A DNA stretch of 64,000 nucleotides from NCBI RefSeq assembly GCF_016584085.1, contig NZ_NRSJ01000002.1, positions 157,364-221,363 of the forward strand. The letters run 5' to 3'. Positions 9,762 through 17,952 of the stretch are shown here, piece after piece. The position numbers and the translations under genes are program-made. Source of the stretch: Halochromatium glycolicum (GTDB lineage: Bacteria; Pseudomonadota; Gammaproteobacteria; Chromatiales; Chromatiaceae). The notes under the pieces were generated by a model, which was not told the origin of the DNA, did no database searches, and saw only the letters and a list, made by a program, of their open reading frames with translations. The first letter of the stretch is position 1; each line of letters starts with the position of its first letter.

Positions 9762-10682
9762 TCAATAAATTCCGATCTTGGCCAGGGCTAGGCGATGGCG
9801 AATCGGCCGCCATTGGTTCATGACGTTGATGATGTGCTGGACAGCGGCGTTCGCCACACGATTCGCGGTAGCTTGATCGCCCGTCACCGTTGCGAAACGC
9901 TGCGCATCTCCGATAGCACCGTGCCAGTTCGCCATCAGATTCAAAAGGTGGCGCTCTTGAAGTTGAATCCTTGCAGTGTCGGTTTGGGCGTCCTCAATTT
10001 GGAATCCTAGCGACATATTGCCCCCATGCCGGCGCCAATCCAGCAGCGGTTCCTTGCAGAATGCCGCACCGGTTAGCATTAGCCCGCGCAGAGGATACAA
10101 GAAGTCAATGTTGCGCGAGCCGACCGGTAGGTGATTGAAGGTATCGGTCAGGCGGCGGTGCCAAGCGATAGCAGCACCAAAGCAGGTGGGATTGTCGCCC
10201 GTCTTGAGAAAGCCCTCGAGGGTGATCTCCGGCGTTTTCTCGTACAAGCGGTGATAACCCATGGGTTCGGCAAGAGCACTGATCCTGCGTGCTGAACTAG
10301 CTAGAACAGTGGCATCTGTCTCACGCCATAGCTCAACCAGTCGGCTGACGCGATGGGGATATTGGACATCATCGTCGCATGCCATCACGATGAGTTCGCC
10401 AGACAGCTTGCCAGCGACCGAAGGCAGATGGTCGAGGAATAGGTTATGCTCATTGTGATTGAGGGTGATCTTGTGCGGGCCCCGATAGTCCGCGACCGCG
10501 GCCTCGACCCGTGCCCAGGTATCGTCCTCCGACCCGTCGTCGGAGATGAACAATTCCATGTTCGGATAGTCCTGCGCCAAGCAACTGGCGACCGCCTCCG
10601 CCACGAAGGGTTCGTGATTGTAGGTGGTTAACAGCAGCGTGACGCGGGGGGCTTGTGTTGGCGTGCTGGGGGTCAGGGTCAT
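9762..10682 (-). CDS. Glycosyltransferase family 2
   Basis: This 306-residue GT-A glycosyltransferase is the last gene of the minus-strand sugar operon. It starts with VTLLLTTYNHEPFVAEAV, has the nucleotide-binding LFISDDGSEDDTW near residue 50, and the metal-binding acidic cluster VMACDDDVQYP near residue 100. GT2 enzymes transfer a sugar from a nucleotide-activated donor in the cytoplasm; donor and acceptor cannot be read from sequence. No membrane segment is evident. It starts 17 bases after the upstream methyltransferase ends, which fits co-transcription. Confidence 0.88.
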   Translation of the reverse strand: MTLTPSTPTQAPRVTLLLTTYNHEPFVAEAVASCLAQDYPNMELFISDDGSEDDTWARVEAAVADYRGPHKITLNHNEHNLFLDHLPSVAGKLSGELIVMACDDDVQYPHRVSRLVELWRETDATVLASSARRISALAEPMGYHRLYEKTPEITLEGFLKTGDNPTCFGAAIAWHRRLTDTFNHLPVGSRNIDFLYPLRGLMLTGAAFCKEPLLDWRRHGGNMSLGFQIEDAQTDTARIQLQERHLLNLMANWHGAIGDAQRFATVTGDQATANRVANAAVQHIINVMNQWRPIRHRLALAKIGIY

Positions 10683-10699
10683 GAACGCATCCGATTAGA

Positions 10700-11782
10700 T
10701 TAGCGGTCGACGAGGCGCACGAACAGCGCGCCGCCGGCATAGAAGCTGCGGGCGAGGCGGGGACCGAGGGCGGTGCAGAATTCGTCGGCCGCGCGGCCAG
10801 GGCCGTCGCCGTGCGACCAGTAGTAGTCGTCGAATACCACCCAGGCGCCGGGCACCAGCCGGCCGGTCCACAGGTCGCGGTCGTGGGCCACGGCGTCATA
10901 GTCATGGTTGGCGTCGATGTGCAGGAAGGCGATGCGGCCGCTATAGGCGGTGGTGCCGAACAGGTCGGAGGTCACCGCCCGGTCGCGGGTATAGCGCGCG
11001 AACGCCTCGTCCGAGGGCAGGCGCAGGCGGTTGAACCGACCCGGCCGGGCCAGCGGCACCATGTTGACGTCGAAGGAATCGGCGACCAGCGACCAGTCCA
11101 TGTCGATCGCTGCTGCCGCCAGGGCCGGCGGCAGAGATGTCTGCACAGCGGTTTCGCCGTGCCAGGCATCGACCACCAGCACCGGGTTGGCCCGGTCGGT
11201 CAGGTTGAGCGCCTGGAGCAGCACCGCGGTCGAGCGGCCGAACAGGGCGCCGATCTCCACCGCGTCGCCCACCGGCACGCTTTGCAGCACGCCGATCAGC
11301 GCGGTCAGCTTGTCGGTGTATGATTCGCCGAAGACGCCGAAGGCGTGGCGCAGGACGCCGGTTATATGAGCCGGTTGGAGATGGTCGGCGGTGCCCGGTT
11401 CGGCCACGGTGCGCGCGAAGGCGGTCAGCGCCGGGGCGTCGCGGGCCTCGACCGCCTGGGCCTCGATCGCCTCGTAAAACGGCGCGGGGCGGACGAACGC
11501 CAGGTCCTGTCGGCCGGTGCGCGCCAGATAGTCGCGCAAGTACGCATAGACCAGGGTGACCGGCGCATAGAGGCGGGTGATCGAGCGCGCCGCGATCAGC
11601 GCGTCGAGCGCGGCGTCGAAGCCGTCGTCGTGGATGCTCGGCAGGCGGTGCCAGTCGGCCTCGGCCGCGATGGCATCGTGGGCGAGCGACGAGGCGGCGA
11701 GCACCGTTTCGCCCCGGCGCAGGGCGTCGCGGATATAGTCCCGGCCGGCGGGCGTGGACGAGGGAAACACAAGCGTGGTCAT
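10700..11782 (-). CDS. Class I SAM-dependent methyltransferase (TylF / Methyltransf_24-like)
   Basis: 360 residues. The N-terminal ~120 residues are unassigned. The C-terminal part has DAVEIGALFGRSTAVLLQ as motif I, VLVVDAWHG as motif II, and AFLHIDANHDYDAVAHD with WVVFDDYYW, the DxNHxYxxV pattern of macrocin O-methyltransferase-like enzymes acting on sugars. Its ATG overlaps the TGA of the small sulfotransferase-like gene upstream (ATGA), so translation is coupled. This gene and the two-to-three upstream are visibly richer in GC than the rest of the operon, suggesting a separately acquired block. Confidence 0.8.
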   Translation of the reverse strand: MTTLVFPSSTPAGRDYIRDALRRGETVLAASSLAHDAIAAEADWHRLPSIHDDGFDAALDALIAARSITRLYAPVTLVYAYLRDYLARTGRQDLAFVRPAPFYEAIEAQAVEARDAPALTAFARTVAEPGTADHLQPAHITGVLRHAFGVFGESYTDKLTALIGVLQSVPVGDAVEIGALFGRSTAVLLQALNLTDRANPVLVVDAWHGETAVQTSLPPALAAAAIDMDWSLVADSFDVNMVPLARPGRFNRLRLPSDEAFARYTRDRAVTSDLFGTTAYSGRIAFLHIDANHDYDAVAHDRDLWTGRLVPGAWVVFDDYYWSHGDGPGRAADEFCTALGPRLARSFYAGGALFVRLVDR

Positions 11783-12024
11783 GGGCCCGCATAGCGCTCG
11801 CGATAGGGGATGAAAGTCGGGCGGTCGGCTAGGGGGTCAAGCGCCTTCATGGCGTTGAAAAACCCGGCGGGCGTGATGTATCGGGGCGTGTCGCCGCTCA
11901 GCTGGGCGTTGGCGTGCGCGGCTTCCTGTGCCTGGTGTTGCAGATAGGTTGACGCGCATTTGGCCATGCCCACGTGCAGGACCGCGTGCGGGCGCCGATC
12001 GTTGGGGCTTGGCGGGGGCACCAT
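11779..12024 (-). CDS. Truncated sulfotransferase N-terminal fragment (81 aa)
   Basis: Only 81 residues, but the N-terminus HAVLHVGMAKCASTYLQ is the P-loop (5'-phosphosulfate) motif of PAPS sulfotransferases, normally 250-300 residues long. The 3'-phosphate motif and the rest of the domain are missing. It is translationally coupled to the methyltransferase downstream by an ATGA overlap, and starts 5 bases after the gene upstream ends. It is probably a remnant kept in frame by operon coupling, or a deletion fusion. A catalytic role is unlikely. Confidence 0.6.
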   Translation of the reverse strand: MVPPPSPNDRRPHAVLHVGMAKCASTYLQHQAQEAAHANAQLSGDTPRYITPAGFFNAMKALDPLADRPTFIPYRERYAGP

Positions 12025-12029
12025 GGCGA

Positions 12030-12710
12030 TCAGACCCGTCTCTGCGCGACGCCGAAGTGGAAGGCGACGCGGATACCGTAGAAGTCGTCGTCCTGGAAAC
12101 CGAGCCGCACATTGGCGAAGTGGCGGTAGAGCGCCAGTTCCAGGTCGCCCCGGTCGGCAAAGCCGGCAAGCCGGGTGCCGTTGCGGCTGGCATAGGGGTC
12201 GGCGGCAATCTTAAAGGTGTGCCGGTCGATGGCCTTGGCGTCGCGGAAGATGAAATTGTCCGTGTGCGGCACCGAAAAAATCAGGTGCCCGCCGGGACGC
12301 AATACCCGCGCGATCTCGGCCAGATTGTCGTCGAAGCGGTCGTCGACTTCCAGATAGTAGCAGCTATGACAGGCCAGCACGGCGTCGAACGCCTGGTCGT
12401 CGAACGGAATCCGAGCGTTGGTGCCGACCCGCAGGTCGACCGGCGCGTCGGCGAAGCGCTCGCGGGCCAAGGCGACGATGTCCTCGGCCACTTCGACGCC
12501 CGCGACCCGGGCGCCGGCGTTGAGCAACAGCGGAAAGTTACGGCCGTCCCCGAAGCCCAGGTCGAGCACCGCCCGGCCCTCCCAGCCGCCGCCGAAGGTA
12601 TGGCGCGGATAGGTGCCGAGCAGCGTGCGCACGACGAATTCGCTTGGGTAGAGATGGTTGCCGCGCGCGGCCCACTGCCGATAGAGGGTGGAAAACTGTT
12701 CGCCGGTCAT
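12030..12710 (-). CDS. SAM-dependent methyltransferase (Methyltransf_11)
   Basis: About 226 residues from ATG 12710, chosen because it lies 4 bases after the stop of the upstream gene; a TTG at 12728 is the longer option. Motif I is AVLDLGFGDGRNFPLLLNAG, followed by VAGVEVAEDIVALARERF, IPFDDQAFDAVLACHSCYY and EIARVLRPGGHLIFSVPHT, a complete class I methyltransferase core. The substrate cannot be read; operon context suggests sugar or lipid-linked glycan. High GC like its neighbours. Confidence 0.85.
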   Translation of the reverse strand: MTGEQFSTLYRQWAARGNHLYPSEFVVRTLLGTYPRHTFGGGWEGRAVLDLGFGDGRNFPLLLNAGARVAGVEVAEDIVALARERFADAPVDLRVGTNARIPFDDQAFDAVLACHSCYYLEVDDRFDDNLAEIARVLRPGGHLIFSVPHTDNFIFRDAKAIDRHTFKIAADPYASRNGTRLAGFADRGDLELALYRHFANVRLGFQDDDFYGIRVAFHFGVAQRRV

Positions 12711-12714
12711 CGCG

Positions 12715-13662
12715 CTATCCGTCGCCAAGCGCCAGGCCGAAGCCGGCGGTGCCGAAATCGTTGCCGCAGTAGAACAGCCAGGTGCGGTCGCCGTCCTGCA
12801 ACACGGCGGGATAGGCGACCATGCCGCTGTCCCAGCCGGTGGGCGACGGCACCAGCCCGGCCAGGTCGTCGCGGCGGGTCCAATGGCGCAGGTCGTCCGT
12901 GACCGCGCAGCCGATCCGATAGCCGCGGTCGGCGGAGCGGAAGTCGGTCCCGTAGCGGTAGGAAAACAGCATCATCCAGCGCCCGTTGCGGCGGAACACG
13001 CTGGGCGTGGTCTGGCATTCGTCGTCGACCGCCAGGGGCAGGAACGGCCGGCCCTCGCGCCGCCAGGCGATGCCGTCGGTCGAGGTGGCGTGGAACAGCC
13101 GATAGATCGGCTCGATATCCTCGCTCTGCCATTCGATGCCGGCGCCGTACCACATGTGCCACAGGTCGCCCTCGCGCCGCACATGGGGGCAGGCGTGCAG
13201 GAACGGTTCGTCGGGCGTGGCGCCGATCACCGGGCCCTTGCCGTGGCGCTCGAAGGTGGCGCCGTCGTCGCGGCTGATCGCCAGGCCGATCGCCCAGTCG
13301 AACGGCACCGATACCTTGCGCGTCCAACCCACATAGTACATCCACAACTCGCCAGTGTCCGGGTGGCGGGTGATGCCCTGGACCATAGTGCCGAATTCAT
13401 CAAACTCACCGCGCCGCCCGAGTGCAAGGACCGGTCCGTCCGAGACGCCGAGCAACCGGGTTGGGTTGTGGCGGTCTAAGTCAACGTAGGCAACTCGCGC
13501 ACGATACTTGCCGTCAGCATCCAGGGGCGGACGCACGTTGCAGAATACGCGGATGCGGTCGTCGAGCACGAGCGGTGTGGGATTCTGAGCGTGGCTGCCG
13601 ATCCAATCGATGGCATGTGCATGGAACACTAACCCTCGTTTCCGCCAAACCAGCGGTTTCAA
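12715..13662 (-). CDS. Five-bladed beta-propeller protein, glycosidase-like (GH32/43/130 type)
   Basis: 315 residues with recurring propeller blade signatures: VFCNVRPP, GELWMYYVGW, DLWHMWYGAG, WMMLFSYRYG, TWLFYCGND. These look like blades of GH32/43/130-type enzymes, a fold also found in non-hydrolytic proteins of polysaccharide clusters. There is no signal peptide, so it acts in the cytoplasm, which argues against degrading external glycan; an inverting phosphorylase or transferase role is possible. The start is TTG 13662, overlapping the TGA of the upstream gene (TTGA), so translation is coupled. Confidence 0.65.
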   Translation of the reverse strand: MKPLVWRKRGLVFHAHAIDWIGSHAQNPTPLVLDDRIRVFCNVRPPLDADGKYRARVAYVDLDRHNPTRLLGVSDGPVLALGRRGEFDEFGTMVQGITRHPDTGELWMYYVGWTRKVSVPFDWAIGLAISRDDGATFERHGKGPVIGATPDEPFLHACPHVRREGDLWHMWYGAGIEWQSEDIEPIYRLFHATSTDGIAWRREGRPFLPLAVDDECQTTPSVFRRNGRWMMLFSYRYGTDFRSADRGYRIGCAVTDDLRHWTRRDDLAGLVPSPTGWDSGMVAYPAVLQDGDRTWLFYCGNDFGTAGFGLALGDG

Positions 13663-14678
13663 TGTTCGGCTCCTTCCGAATTATCGTCCTTGAGGATCAG
13701 TTGATCGAGCCAGGCGTGCAGGCTGATGCCCGCCTTAGCCGCCTGCTCCTGGGCTTGGCGCTTGGCCTCGGGTGTCACGCCTTCGAGCTGGCCGTAATAT
13801 CGTGTGCGGTGAGTCCCACCGCGGCGTCCGGGGATCGGAAAATCCAGGTCAGCATAGGGTTCGCCCTCGCCGACGGTAAATGAGATCACGTAGAACACGC
13901 CCCCAATGATCCATTCGCAGAGCACGTCGCGTGCCTCAATAGGAATATGCTCAAACGGAACCGGGCAGCGATAGTGTGGGTTAGAATTCATCAGGACGCG
14001 ACCCATTTCGGTGTCGCGCAGCCAGACTGGCATGTTCTCATCGCCGATCACTACGCGACCACCGAGTTTGGTGACGCGTGCCGCCTCGCGAAAGCAACGT
14101 CCGATATCTGAAAACATATTGACGCCGCCGAAATGAAACACGGCGTCAACGCTATTATCGGCGAGAGGGAGATAGCTACCGTTAGCCAGTGCAACTTCCG
14201 TTGGTGTAGCGAGTTGAGTCGCCTTATCGCGTGCTTGGCTGAGCACTGGCCGGGCGAGTTCCTGCAATAGCAGTCGGCCATTAGGTCCAAGGCGCTCAGC
14301 GATGAGGGCGCTGGTCCTGCCGGTACCACAGCCGAACTCCAGCACGGTCTGGCCGGCTTTGAGGTTCAGCCGGTCGACCATACGACTGCGCTCGGTTGTT
14401 TCGTCGGTATTAAATGTGTCAAACGTTAGATGGATGTATTTGTCGTAGACGTCAGCTACACCTTCATAGGTGGCTTGAGCGGTGCGCTCGGGCGCACCGA
14501 GTTGTCTTGGCCAGATAAGATCAGGTATGCCGTCTTGGATTTCAAAACGCGTACCATCGGTTCCGAGCAGTCCCGCGCTAATGCCGTCGTCACCAATGTC
14601 TAGGCTGAGTGAAGTAGAGTCGAAGGGGTGGCGATAGAGATGCGCTGCGGTAAGCGAAGGCGTGTCGTTTATCGTCAT
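13659..14678 (-). CDS. SAM-dependent methyltransferase with N-terminal Trm112-like segment
   Basis: 339 residues. An N-terminal segment (~1-60, ending in FEIQDGIPDLIW) resembles the short domain often preceding sugar methyltransferases. Motif I TVLEFGCGTGRTSALIAERL is near residue 112, then YLPLADNSVDAVFHFGGVN and AARVTKLGGRVVIGDENMP. The C-terminal ~60 residues are helical and charged. Base composition is noticeably less GC-rich than that of the next gene downstream. It starts 18 bases after the formyltransferase ends. Product class is clear; substrate unknown. Confidence 0.83.
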   Translation of the reverse strand: MTINDTPSLTAAHLYRHPFDSTSLSLDIGDDGISAGLLGTDGTRFEIQDGIPDLIWPRQLGAPERTAQATYEGVADVYDKYIHLTFDTFNTDETTERSRMVDRLNLKAGQTVLEFGCGTGRTSALIAERLGPNGRLLLQELARPVLSQARDKATQLATPTEVALANGSYLPLADNSVDAVFHFGGVNMFSDIGRCFREAARVTKLGGRVVIGDENMPVWLRDTEMGRVLMNSNPHYRCPVPFEHIPIEARDVLCEWIIGGVFYVISFTVGEGEPYADLDFPIPGRRGGTHRTRYYGQLEGVTPEAKRQAQEQAAKAGISLHAWLDQLILKDDNSEGAEH

Positions 14679-14696
14679 GTTCTTGGAAGTGAATGG

Positions 14697-15587
14697 TTAA
14701 GCTTGGATCGCCGCAAGATGTGCGCCGCGTGAAATTGAGTTGAGGTCGCCACTAATTCGATCAAGCAGAACGAACCCGTCAGGCTTGTTGAGCACTAGGA
14801 AGTCGGGGCCAGTCAACACTATTTGGTTGTCGCCTAAGTCCGCTGACATCCTATCAAGTTCGCTGCCGTAGATGATGGATGCTGCCTGCGTGCTGAGATC
14901 GACACCGTCGATTCGGAAAGAGGCCGCCTGATTAGGGGTTGCGAACGCGCGTACCTTGCGCACGATTAGAGAGGCATCGTCTTCCGGTTGAATCTGCTTA
15001 TCGGCGGCGTGGATGGTGTAATAAACGGTATCGATAGCGGTGGGCTGCGCCAAGTCTGGGTCGGGGGCGAAATCACGGGCTAGGGCTTGCCGAAACACTT
15101 GACGTTCGGCTTCAAACACCATCTGGTAGAGTATTCGCACGTCGGCGCCGTTTGGAACGACAAAACGGCTACGAGCGATCAATGGTCCAGTATCGATACC
15201 GTCGTCCATCAAGTGGACAGCTGCGCCCGAATCTCGGTCGAGAAGAATGGCGCCATTGACCGGATCGGCTCCACGTAGGTCTGGTAGTGGGCCGGGATGG
15301 ACATTGATGAAGCGTTGGCCAGGCCGTGCGATGTCGCTGATTGGCAGGATGTACGGCATGCCGTTGCATAAGAGGATATCGAAGTCGAGGGATGCCAATG
15401 CGTTCAATAGGTCGCGTTTGGACGCAATGCGCTGCACATTGGCGCCGACTTGCTCGGCCTGGCGGTCTAAATAGGCACCAGTGACCGCCAGAGTCTGAAC
15501 CAAATTCATGCCGGCCTTTAGCGCTTCCTGCCAAACGAAGGCGCGGTTGCCGACGAAAACGACCCTTTGGTCGCTGGACTCTGCCAT
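14697..15587 (-). CDS. Formyltransferase family protein (sugar-amine N-formyltransferase-like)
   Basis: 296 residues with the formyltransferase core: DILLCNGMPYILP (catalytic Asn), FINVHPGPLPDLRG (catalytic His), and VHLMDDGIDTGPLIARS (catalytic Asp), the N-H-D triad of Fmt/ArnA-type N10-formyl-THF enzymes. Residues ~190-296 form a smaller C-terminal domain. In sugar operons these enzymes N-formylate 4-amino-4,6-dideoxy- or 3-aminosugar nucleotides. A DegT aminotransferase in the same operon could provide the amine. The initiator-tRNA formyltransferase is a less likely identity, given the context and divergent C-terminus. Confidence 0.8.
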   Translation of the reverse strand: MAESSDQRVVFVGNRAFVWQEALKAGMNLVQTLAVTGAYLDRQAEQVGANVQRIASKRDLLNALASLDFDILLCNGMPYILPISDIARPGQRFINVHPGPLPDLRGADPVNGAILLDRDSGAAVHLMDDGIDTGPLIARSRFVVPNGADVRILYQMVFEAERQVFRQALARDFAPDPDLAQPTAIDTVYYTIHAADKQIQPEDDASLIVRKVRAFATPNQAASFRIDGVDLSTQAASIIYGSELDRMSADLGDNQIVLTGPDFLVLNKPDGFVLLDRISGDLNSISRGAHLAAIQA

Positions 15588-15682
15588 CGCAATTCAATTA
15601 GTTGGGGTTTTGTGGCAGGAAGCTTCAGGTATGCAGCCCAGCCGTATTTTCTCGACGATTATATCGATGAATATGCTTTGGC

Positions 15683-16432
15683 TCACAATCGCAGCCCTCC
15701 GTCTAACTCCAACACCCGGCCACTGAAATAATCCGCCTGCATAATCCAAAGCAGCGCTTCGACAACTTCCTCAATGCTCCCCATCCGCTTGAGCGGCACC
15801 TGATCGACCCACCGAGCCAGCTGGGTCGTTTCCAGCGCATCGGCCGTACCGGTGGTGTCGCAGAAGCCAGGTGCGATGGCGGCCACGCGGATGCCAAGCC
15901 GGCCGAGTTCTTTCGCCCAGACGACGGTCAATGCCTCAACGCCGGCTTTGGCGGCGGAGTAAGCACTTTGCCCTGCATTGCCTCGGGCGCTGATCGAACT
16001 GACATTGACGATCACCCCGCGCGCGCGGCGCTGGACCATGTCGGCAGCGACGGCGCGGGTCACATAGAACAGGCCGTGAAGATTCACGTCCATGACTTGG
16101 TGCCAAAGCTCGAGCGAGTGGCGTGGTTCGCTGCGTTCCAGCGGGTTGATCAACGGGGCGCTGCGCATGATGCCGGCATTGTTGACCAGGATGTGAATCC
16201 CGCCGAAGCGGTCTGCGACGGTGGCGACCGCCTGCTCGACCTGTTCGGGATCAGCCACGTCGCAGGGGAGGCAGAGCAGCTCCGGGTGCGCGGCGGCCAG
16301 TTGGTCCAGCCGCTCGCGGTCGCGATCGAGCGCGGCAACGCGCGCACCTTCCGCCAGTAGGCGCTCGGCGAGGGCGCGGCCGAAGCCGGCGGCGGCGCCG
16401 GTGATGAGTGTCGGTTGCTGGCGAAGATCCAT
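15683..16432 (-). CDS. Short-chain dehydrogenase/reductase (FabG-like SDR)
   Basis: 249 residues from ATG 16432; the frame stays open to 16498 but the SDR fold begins at MDLRQQPTLITGAAAGFG. TGAAAGFG is the cofactor glycine motif, NNAG is at ~residue 86, VNVSSISARGNAGQ holds the catalytic Ser and YSAAKAG the Tyr-Lys pair. The C-terminus VLELDGGLRL is typical. It is an NAD(P)-dependent oxidoreductase of the 3-oxoacyl-ACP reductase type; with an ACP gene close by it may act on a carrier-bound acyl group or on the sugar. A partial copy of this gene lies at 29592-29862. Confidence 0.85.
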   Translation of the reverse strand: MDLRQQPTLITGAAAGFGRALAERLLAEGARVAALDRDRERLDQLAAAHPELLCLPCDVADPEQVEQAVATVADRFGGIHILVNNAGIMRSAPLINPLERSEPRHSLELWHQVMDVNLHGLFYVTRAVAADMVQRRARGVIVNVSSISARGNAGQSAYSAAKAGVEALTVVWAKELGRLGIRVAAIAPGFCDTTGTADALETTQLARWVDQVPLKRMGSIEEVVEALLWIMQADYFSGRVLELDGGLRL

Positions 16433-16437
16433 CGGTG

Positions 16438-16698
16438 CTAAGCGGCCGAATCCTGTTCGACGTTCCACCCTGGAAAGGCCAGCGCGCCGGGATGGCATTT
16501 GAGCGCGCGAGCGAGGGACTTGGCCTGCTCGATGTCGAGGGCGGAGCGGTCGGATTCGATCTCGACTAACGCCGCCAGCGGCAGCCCAGCGCGCGTGGCG
16601 AGTTCCTCTTGGGTCAATTCCTGAAGCTCGCGCAGGATGCGCACGGATTCCCCAGGCGAGAGCTCGATGCTGCGCGTAGCCGGACGAAATTCGTTCAT
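16438..16698 (-). CDS. XRE-family HTH antitoxin
   Basis: 86 residues from ATG 16698, with GGAG about 9 bases upstream. Residues ~20-75 form an HTH_3 domain (VRILRELQELTQEELATRAG, then IESDRSALDIEQAKSLARAL). It follows a RelE/ParE-type toxin gene with a 1-base gap, the toxin-first order of HigBA-like modules. It should neutralise the toxin and repress the pair. The module is inserted between the ACP and SDR genes of the sugar operon. Confidence 0.85.
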   Translation of the reverse strand: MNEFRPATRSIELSPGESVRILRELQELTQEELATRAGLPLAALVEIESDRSALDIEQAKSLARALKCHPGALAFPGWNVEQDSAA

Positions 16699-16699
16699 G

Positions 16700-16981
16700 T
16701 CACCTTCTCCGATAATCATGTGGCGTCACGCTCATAACGGCGACCTGGGCTAAGCCGTTGTTGAGACGATAAATCACCCGATATTGATCGTTCAAGCGTG
16801 ATGATCGGTGCCCTTGCCATTCGCCTTGGAGGGATTCGTCACGAAATCCGCGAATCATCCGGATGCCAGCCGGCCCCGAGAGCGTCATGATGTCTTTCCA
16901 TTTCTGATAGCGTTTGACGATGTCGGCCGGGAGCCGTCTGACTTGGCGTGCGATCCGGCGATGCTCGACGATAGTCCACAT
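16700..16981 (-). CDS. RelE/ParE-family toxin
   Basis: 93 residues: MWTIVEHRRIARQVRRLP, GFRDESLQGEWQGHRSSRLN, QYRVIYRL and VAVMSVTPHDYRR at the C-terminus, the pattern of RelE-superfamily mRNA interferases (HigB/YafQ branch). It precedes the XRE antitoxin. By family it would cleave mRNA on the ribosome. The overall frame is complete and not decayed. Its position inside a biosynthetic operon suggests it was acquired as a unit and is read with, or from a promoter within, that operon. Confidence 0.85.
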   Translation of the reverse strand: MWTIVEHRRIARQVRRLPADIVKRYQKWKDIMTLSGPAGIRMIRGFRDESLQGEWQGHRSSRLNDQYRVIYRLNNGLAQVAVMSVTPHDYRRR

Positions 16982-17014
16982 CGGCTGGCCGCTGCTGGCT
17001 ACAACACGCGTTCT

Positions 17015-17251
17015 TCACCCAGCTGCTGCCCCGATCTTGGCGCTGATCAGTGCGCGAATCGCAGTGATCGAGGTCATATCTGCGATCTCGTCGCCGCTCA
17101 GGCGCAGGTCGTAGGCGGTTTCGATGGCCAGAATCAGTTCCATGTGCGAGAGCGAGTCCCAGGTGGGGATGTCGCCCAGGCGCAGCCCTTCAAGCTGGGC
17201 CGGGTCGCTGAGCTTGAGGGTGCGGAGCAGGATGGGGTCGAGATCGGGCAT
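17015..17251 (-). CDS. Acyl carrier protein
   Basis: 78 residues with the phosphopantetheine site in IPTWDSLSHMELILAIE (Ser near residue 33) and the flanking helix of an ACP/PCP. It lies 17 bases after the acyltransferase gene and close to a stand-alone adenylation enzyme, so it is the likely carrier for the activated amino or hydroxy acid. It is not in a fatty-acid synthesis context. Sugar operons with this combination attach carrier-bound acyl groups to aminosugars. Confidence 0.88.
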   Translation of the reverse strand: MPDLDPILLRTLKLSDPAQLEGLRLGDIPTWDSLSHMELILAIETAYDLRLSGDEIADMTSITAIRALISAKIGAAAG

Positions 17252-17268
17252 GGCGCGATGCGGGTTTC

Positions 17269-17946
17269 TTACAGTCGAAAGCAGGCTGAGAGCCGGACAA
17301 ACTGGTCAGCGTTGAGCCGGTGCGGTTCGGTGTCCGCGGCGATGACCACGGAGCCGGCGGGTAGCGGTTTGCTGGTAGCGGTGTGGGCGCCGAGCAGGCA
17401 GCGTTCGCCGAGGGTGATCTCGTGCCCGATGGTGGCGTTGAGACCGACGAAGCTGCCTGCGCCCAGGACGCTGGCGCCGCCGATGGCGCAGCCGCCGGTG
17501 AGCCAGCAGTGATCGCCGATCTGGGTGTGATGACCGATCATGGCGCCGCCCCAGACGAAGACATCGTCTCCGAGGGTGACGGCGGGTTGAATGGCGGCAC
17601 CGTCCATGACGATGCTGTTCTCGCCGAGGCTGTAGTCGCCTGGCACGTGGGGGCTGCGGTAGCTGGCGAGTCCATAACCTAGCTCGCGCGCCCAGGCGAC
17701 CTTGTCGGCGCGTAGCCGGTTGATGCCTTGGTAGCCGAGCGCGACGAACAGTGCGTTTTTACCGGGTGGGTAGGCGGCTGGCAGATCGTCGGCGGCAAGC
17801 AGTGGTTTGCTGAGAAAGGTCTCGCTGGTGCGAAAGGGGGCATCGCAGGCGTAGGCGAGCAGGCGATAGTGGCTGTCGCGCTCGAAGTAATAGCTGGCCG
17901 CTTGGGCGATCTTGCCGGCGCCGAAGATGATGAGCGGTTGTGCCAT
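17269..17946 (-). CDS. NeuD-like sugar O/N-acyltransferase (left-handed beta-helix)
   Basis: 225 residues. The N-terminal Rossmann-like part begins PLIIFGAGKIAQAASYYFER; residues ~105-200 are hexapeptide repeats (NSIVMDGAAIQPAVTLGDDV, FVWGGAMIGHHTQIGDHCWL, with a catalytic-type His). This is the NeuD/PglD architecture, which acylates a nucleotide-linked aminosugar. Because adenylation and ACP genes flank it, the acyl donor may be the carrier rather than acetyl-CoA. It starts 6 bases after the adenylation gene ends. Confidence 0.85.
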   Translation of the reverse strand: MAQPLIIFGAGKIAQAASYYFERDSHYRLLAYACDAPFRTSETFLSKPLLAADDLPAAYPPGKNALFVALGYQGINRLRADKVAWARELGYGLASYRSPHVPGDYSLGENSIVMDGAAIQPAVTLGDDVFVWGGAMIGHHTQIGDHCWLTGGCAIGGASVLGAGSFVGLNATIGHEITLGERCLLGAHTATSKPLPAGSVVIAADTEPHRLNADQFVRLSACFRL

Positions 17947-17952
17947 GGGTCT

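Noticed and set aside
10941..11792. 283-residue minus-strand frame rich in Arg and Gly
   Set aside because: It is the shadow of the methyltransferase at 10700-11782; such long alternate frames are expected in very GC-rich sequence.
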